Below, piece after piece: positions 29,573-33,139 of a stretch of DNA of 33,139 nucleotides; the stretch's first letter is position 1, and each line of letters starts with the position of its first letter. The DNA is from Isotricha intestinalis (Eukaryota > Ciliophora > Litostomatea > Vestibuliferida > Isotrichidae), in contig JAJJLU010000539.1 in assembly GCA_023807065.1 (NCBI GenBank), forward strand, positions 1-33,139, written 5' to 3'. A program made the position numbers and the translations under genes. The notes beneath the pieces are model-generated. The model was not told the origin of the DNA. It ran no database searches and saw only the letters and a program-made list of their open reading frames with translations.

Positions 29573-31195
29573 TTATTCATTTTCAAGATTAATAAATTCT
29601 TTTTGAAAATTATTGATGTCTAAAGATTTAATTAAATTTCTTCCTCTTGTTGTAAACTCATTTTTCAATAAATCACCAGAATGAGGTGAATTTTTTCTTT
29701 TCAAGTATAATTTTTTATTAGGATTAATTAAAGCATTAATTTTTCTTGCAGTTTTTAAACTCATTCTTCTTTTTATTTTTTGAGGTGGTTGGTTATTTTC
29801 ATTCTTTGATATATTTAGTTTTAATTCATCAAAAGATATTTTATCTTTAAGTTTAAAATTTTTTTTATTTACATTATTATTATATTGAGCAAAAATTTGA
29901 TTTTCTATTGTTTTCATATTTGCATTTACTAAAAGTTTTGGAGTTATTAATTCTTTTTTAATCAGAAAATTTGTTTGAGTTAAATTTTTATTCCCTGTTC
30001 TAAAACTATTTATTTTATGAAGAGAAATATTTGAATTTAATATAGTATTTATAGAATTATTTAAAGAATTTTGGGGCATATTATTTGAATAATAATTATT
30101 AGTATCTTGATTTATAGTCTTAAAATTTTGATTTATTTTATTTTTATTTGAATAATCAATTATTTGTACTAAATTTATTCTATCATTTTTCTCTTTTTCC
30201 ATTTTTTCTTTCATATTTTCTTCTAATTCTTTCAATTTTATTTCTTGTTCTATTTTTTTTTTTTTCTTCATTTCTTCATTTTTTTTTCTTTTTTCTTCAA
30301 TTTTTTTTAATTCTAATTCTTTTTCTTTACTTTCTCTTTCTTTAATTAAATCATTTAATAAAACTTCTTCTTCTCTTCTTTTCCTTTCTAATTCTTTTCT
30401 TTCAATTTCTCTTTTGATTTTTTCTTTTTCTTCTTCTTCTTTTCTAATTTTTTCTTCATCTAATACCAAATCTGCTTTTATATAATCAAAGACATTTCCA
30501 TTTTTCATTTTTGGAATAAATTCCCTAACATCATTTACATCACTCAAAAATTCCAAATAGGGAATAATTTTAATTAATTCTCTATCATTAATATCATTCA
30601 ACCAAGATTTAATAGGAATACCATTTTCACTATTTAAAATATAACAATTCGGATTATTATCAATAATAATAATATCATTCATATTTCTATTTAATTTTTT
30701 TAAATCTTTTGTAAAACTGTTATTCATAAAAGAACAATGTTCTCTAAATAATTTAAAATTACATAATTTTTTCTTATCTAATTGCTCAATTATTGGAATT
30801 GCATATTGTGATAAACTTGCAGTAAAAATAACAATTTCAAATAATTTTGAAATTTTATCTAAAAACTCTTCTACTCCAGGTCTTATTAAAACATGGATTT
30901 GCATTTTTCTATTTTCAATAACTAAATCTAAACATATATCAAATTTTGAATTTTCTAAATTAAAAAAATTACTGTGTATTAAAGTTTCATCTAAATCTAA
31001 AACTAATGTTTTTTTAAAATTTGAAGTTTTATCTGGTAAAAATTTTTCTAAGGTACATGTTGGTTCTTTAATTTGTTGTTTTGAATCTATATCTTCTGGG
31101 TTTGTAAATGTTTGATACATTTGAGAATTAATTTCATTTAAATTTTGATTTATTTGAGTTTGAAAATTTTCATTTTGGTTTAAAACTTCCATCAT
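29573..31195 (-). CDS. FCP1/SCP-type phosphatase with C-terminal coiled coil
   Basis: 540 residues. A HAD-type NIF/SCP phosphatase domain lies at about 60-225, with LVLDLDETLIHSNFF near residue 67 (the two catalytic Asp of DLDET), RPGVEEFLDKIS, VFTASLSQYAIPI, and IIIIDNNPNCYIL with the late Asp-Asn. All core residues are present, so activity is likely. A charged coiled coil follows (about 245-350: KEEEEKEKIKREIERKEL and similar), then an Asn-rich disordered tail ending in basic segments. Known members dephosphorylate the RNA polymerase II CTD or other phosphoserine proteins. It shares the fold with the phosphatase at 5218-8916 but with opposite domain order (catalytic first, coil second). The start at MMEVLNQ is the only suitable ATG. 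Confidence 0.92.
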   Translation of the reverse strand: MMEVLNQNENFQTQINQNLNEINSQMYQTFTNPEDIDSKQQIKEPTCTLEKFLPDKTSNFKKTLVLDLDETLIHSNFFNLENSKFDICLDLVIENRKMQIHVLIRPGVEEFLDKISKLFEIVIFTASLSQYAIPIIEQLDKKKLCNFKLFREHCSFMNNSFTKDLKKLNRNMNDIIIIDNNPNCYILNSENGIPIKSWLNDINDRELIKIIPYLEFLSDVNDVREFIPKMKNGNVFDYIKADLVLDEEKIRKEEEEKEKIKREIERKELERKRREEEVLLNDLIKERESKEKELELKKIEEKRKKNEEMKKKKKIEQEIKLKELEENMKEKMEKEKNDRINLVQIIDYSNKNKINQNFKTINQDTNNYYSNNMPQNSLNNSINTILNSNISLHKINSFRTGNKNLTQTNFLIKKELITPKLLVNANMKTIENQIFAQYNNNVNKKNFKLKDKISFDELKLNISKNENNQPPQKIKRRMSLKTARKINALINPNKKLYLKRKNSPHSGDLLKNEFTTRGRNLIKSLDINNFQKEFINLENE

Positions 31196-31489
31196 ATGAT
31201 TGTTTTATTGACTATTATTAAAAAAATTTAAATTAAAAATCGTTTTGAGAAAAAATATTATAAATATAAATTTTTATATTATTATTAAATTTTAGGTTAT
31301 TATAAATTTTTTTATATTTTACTTTATTCTTATTAATTATAGTTCTGTTTTTATTATCATTAGATTTAATTATTTGTTTTTGATTTTTTCTTTATAAATA
31401 AATAAATGAGTTATTATTTTAATTCATTAAAAAAAAAAAAATAAATGAATAACAATAATTAATAATGTAATATGAAATTAAAGCAAAAA

Positions 31490-32356
31490 GAACTAATATA
31501 ATATTCCAATTATTATCCAATAATAATATCCATCATTATTGGTATATTTTTTATTATATGAATAATGACTTTTCTCCAATTTTAATATAAATTTGTATCT
31601 TTGTCATATATTAAGTTTCCAATTGATATATTATTTTCTTTTGATATTTCATATCCTTTTCCTATTATAGTATTATTTTCTTTATTTATTATGATTTATA
31701 AAAGTATTTCCTTTAAAATTGTAATTTTCATTATATTCCTTATTATTCAAAAATATTGTTTCTAATTCAACTTTATTTATATATGTTATTTTACGAAAAC
31801 CAAAAAAATTTCCTTTTCTAAAATTTCCTTCATATGATATCACCTTTGAATCATAAGCAAATTTTCCTTTTCTATTTTGTAAAATATCATTATTATTATC
31901 TTTATAAATTCCCTTTCCCTTCTCTCTTATTATTTTTAAAATAACCTTGATATATATCTCCATTATTATATATTTTATTAAACCAAAACCTTCTTTTATT
32001 TTATCTATTTTTTTCCTTTTTTATTCTCCTTTATATTTTCCTTCTTCAGTTTTGAAACAAATTATATTTTTAGATTTTCTAAAAATATTTAATGATTTTT
32101 TATATTCTAAAACTATTTCTAATATTGGAGTATTTATTTTATATTCATTTATCTTATTTGAATTAAATCGCTTTTATCAAAAGCACATTTTTTATTTGAA
32201 TAAATATTTAATATTCCTAATAAACATGTTTTACATATTATATGACCACAATTTAATATTATTGCCTAGGTTTTAAATTATCATATTCTTCAAAACATAT
32301 TCAACATATTATTTATTCTGTTATATCAAATTTTTATTTGGTAAATTTGATTCCAT
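31490..32356 (-). pseudogene. Decayed RING-finger/MORN-repeat gene next to the telomere
   Basis: From an ATG at 32356 (MESNLPNK) the minus strand encodes, in shifting frames, a RING finger. Its first part is C-x-IC-FEEYD, interrupted by TGA between the first two Cys. The later part is LNCGHIICKTCLLG, then KKCAFDKSDLI. After a linker INTPILEIVLEYKKSLNI, MORN repeats follow: YNNGDIYQGYFKNNKREGKG, then KGKFAYDSKVISYEGNFRKG and NFFGFRKITY. The trail continues to about 31490 with GKGYEISKENNISIGNLIYD. I count at least four frame changes plus several stops, so no functional product is possible. The 93-codon open piece at 31682-31963 is only one fragment. Intact relatives would be RING-type E3 ligases with MORN membrane-association repeats. 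Confidence 0.83.
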
Positions 32357-33108
32357 TTTTTTAAGTAAATTTTTTGAAAAAAAATATTTTATTTTTAAGT
32401 TTGTTATTCAAACATAAATTTTTTATTTTTTTTAATCTAAAAATTAATGAATTTTTAAATGAGTAAGAAATTTTTTCCAAAAAACTATTAATAGACTTAT
32501 AATTTATAATTTAAAGAGTTTTATTATTGATAATGTTAATAAGTAATTTTAAATTTCTAGAAATTTTTAAATTTTTATGTTTGTTGGAAAATTTAATTTA
32601 AAATAAAAATTTTTAAAATTTAAATTATCTTTTTCTTTAAAATTAAAAAAGCCTTTAAAAATTCAAATATGGAAAAAATTTAAAAAAAAATTTTCAAAAA
32701 ATAAAATAAAATATTATAAAAATAAAATAGAAAAGATAATTAAATTTACCAAAAATAAAAAAATAAAAACTTTAAAATAAAAAAATAAAAATGGAAAAAA
32801 TACATGTAAATTTATTTTATACGGAGATGAAAAAAGAATAATAAAAAATATAGAAAAAATATTTATACTCATATTTGAATAAAAATAAAAATATGGAGTT
32901 TTTAATTTTATTATTGTTTATTTTCTTTAATTATTTTTGATTAATATTAAAAAAAATTTATTTAGTTTTTAAAAATAAGGGATTAAATAAAATTAAATAT
33001 TAATTGATTTTTATTTTTATTGAATTTTTAAAAAATTAAAGGGAAATTTTATTTTTATTTTTTAAATGATTATAAAAAATCTTATATTTAAAAAAGATTT
33101 TTAAATCG
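32357..33108. other. Subtelomeric AT-rich region
   Basis: About 750 bases of very AT-rich DNA with long A and T runs. No intact gene is visible. A short open stretch ending near 32880 (codons reading YGDEKRIIKNIEKIF, then TAA) lacks an ATG. I see no repeat family other than simple A/T tracts. Confidence 0.65.
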
Positions 33109-33139
33109 TTGGGGATTGGGGATTGGGGATTGGGGATTG
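33109..33139 (+). repeat. Telomere, (TTGGGGA)n
   Basis: After TTAAATCG the sequence is four full GGGGATT units (33111-33138) preceded by TT and ended by a single G at the window edge. The G-rich strand runs 5' to 3' toward the end, as telomerase makes it. The unit is like the Tetrahymena TTGGGG repeat with an added A. It marks a natural chromosome end at the right of the window, at most trimmed in assembly. Confidence 0.95.

Noticed and set aside
952..31195. Whole-genome ciliate code with TAA/TAG as Gln
   Set aside because: Enzymes of 365-1,232 codons (CAF1, CDPK, PI-PLC, both phosphatases) contain many Gln codons and none is TAA or TAG; conserved C-termini end at these stops.
31682..31963. 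93-codon minus-strand frame as a genuine small gene
   Set aside because: It is one fragment of the RING-MORN corpse; its first 20 codons are in the wrong frame relative to the MORN repeat.
31947..32276. + strand frame of 109 codons
   Set aside because: Antisense of the RING-MORN remnant.
32785..32880. Short subtelomeric frame ending in KRIIKNIEKIFILIFE
   Set aside because: About 30 codons, no ATG, upstream in-frame stop, no similarity.
1..33139. tRNA, rRNA, CRISPR, transposase or operon-like elements
   Set aside because: No T-loop-like GTTCGA context in a spacer, no rRNA core motifs, no spaced repeats, no transposase or integrase motifs were seen.

Overview
This is an extremely AT-rich eukaryotic nuclear window, most likely from a ciliate macronuclear chromosome. 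The right end is a telomere: four full copies plus a partial copy of GGGGATT, with the G-rich strand running outward. Two genes carry canonical GT-AG introns of only 25 and 31 bases, which is ciliate-sized. TAA, TAG and TGA all terminate genes, and no long intact gene uses TAA or TAG as glutamine, so the code looks standard. A G4-type telomere, tiny introns, a standard code and very high AT content together suggest a standard-code ciliate such as a litostomatean (rumen) ciliate. That placement is inference. The left end is cut inside a gene, so only the right end is a natural chromosome end.

Layout from the left: the 5' end of ribosomal protein eS8 (-); a GTPase/HSP20-like gene split by one in-frame TAA (+); a two-RRM protein with a 25-base intron (-); an acylated IQ/MORN protein (+); a 1,232-residue FCP1/SCP-type phosphatase with a huge Glu/Lys coiled coil (-); a coiled-coil protein (+); the CAF1/POP2 deadenylase (-); a Rab2-like GTPase with a 31-base intron (+); a small gene remnant; a 721-residue protein with a conserved N-terminal domain (+); a delta-type PI-PLC (-); five small to mid-size unknown or coiled-coil genes (18272-22644); a probable gene remnant; a four-EF-hand calcium-dependent protein kinase (-); a decayed voltage/cyclic-nucleotide-type K+ channel (-); a 480-residue unknown (-); a second FCP1/SCP-type phosphatase (-); a decayed RING-MORN gene (-); subtelomeric AT-rich DNA; and the telomere.

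The genes do not form an operon or an obvious pathway, as expected for a ciliate chromosome. Several belong to calcium/phosphoinositide signalling (PI-PLC with EF-hands, CDPK, IQ/MORN protein, K+ channel remnant), and others to mRNA metabolism (CAF1, RRM protein, FCP1-like phosphatases). Intact genes are mostly 75-300 bases apart. The wider gaps mostly hold gene corpses, and these are the most informative part of the window. Their stops are mainly TAA where Gln would fit, or TAG where invariant Trp is expected, mixed with one-base indels.
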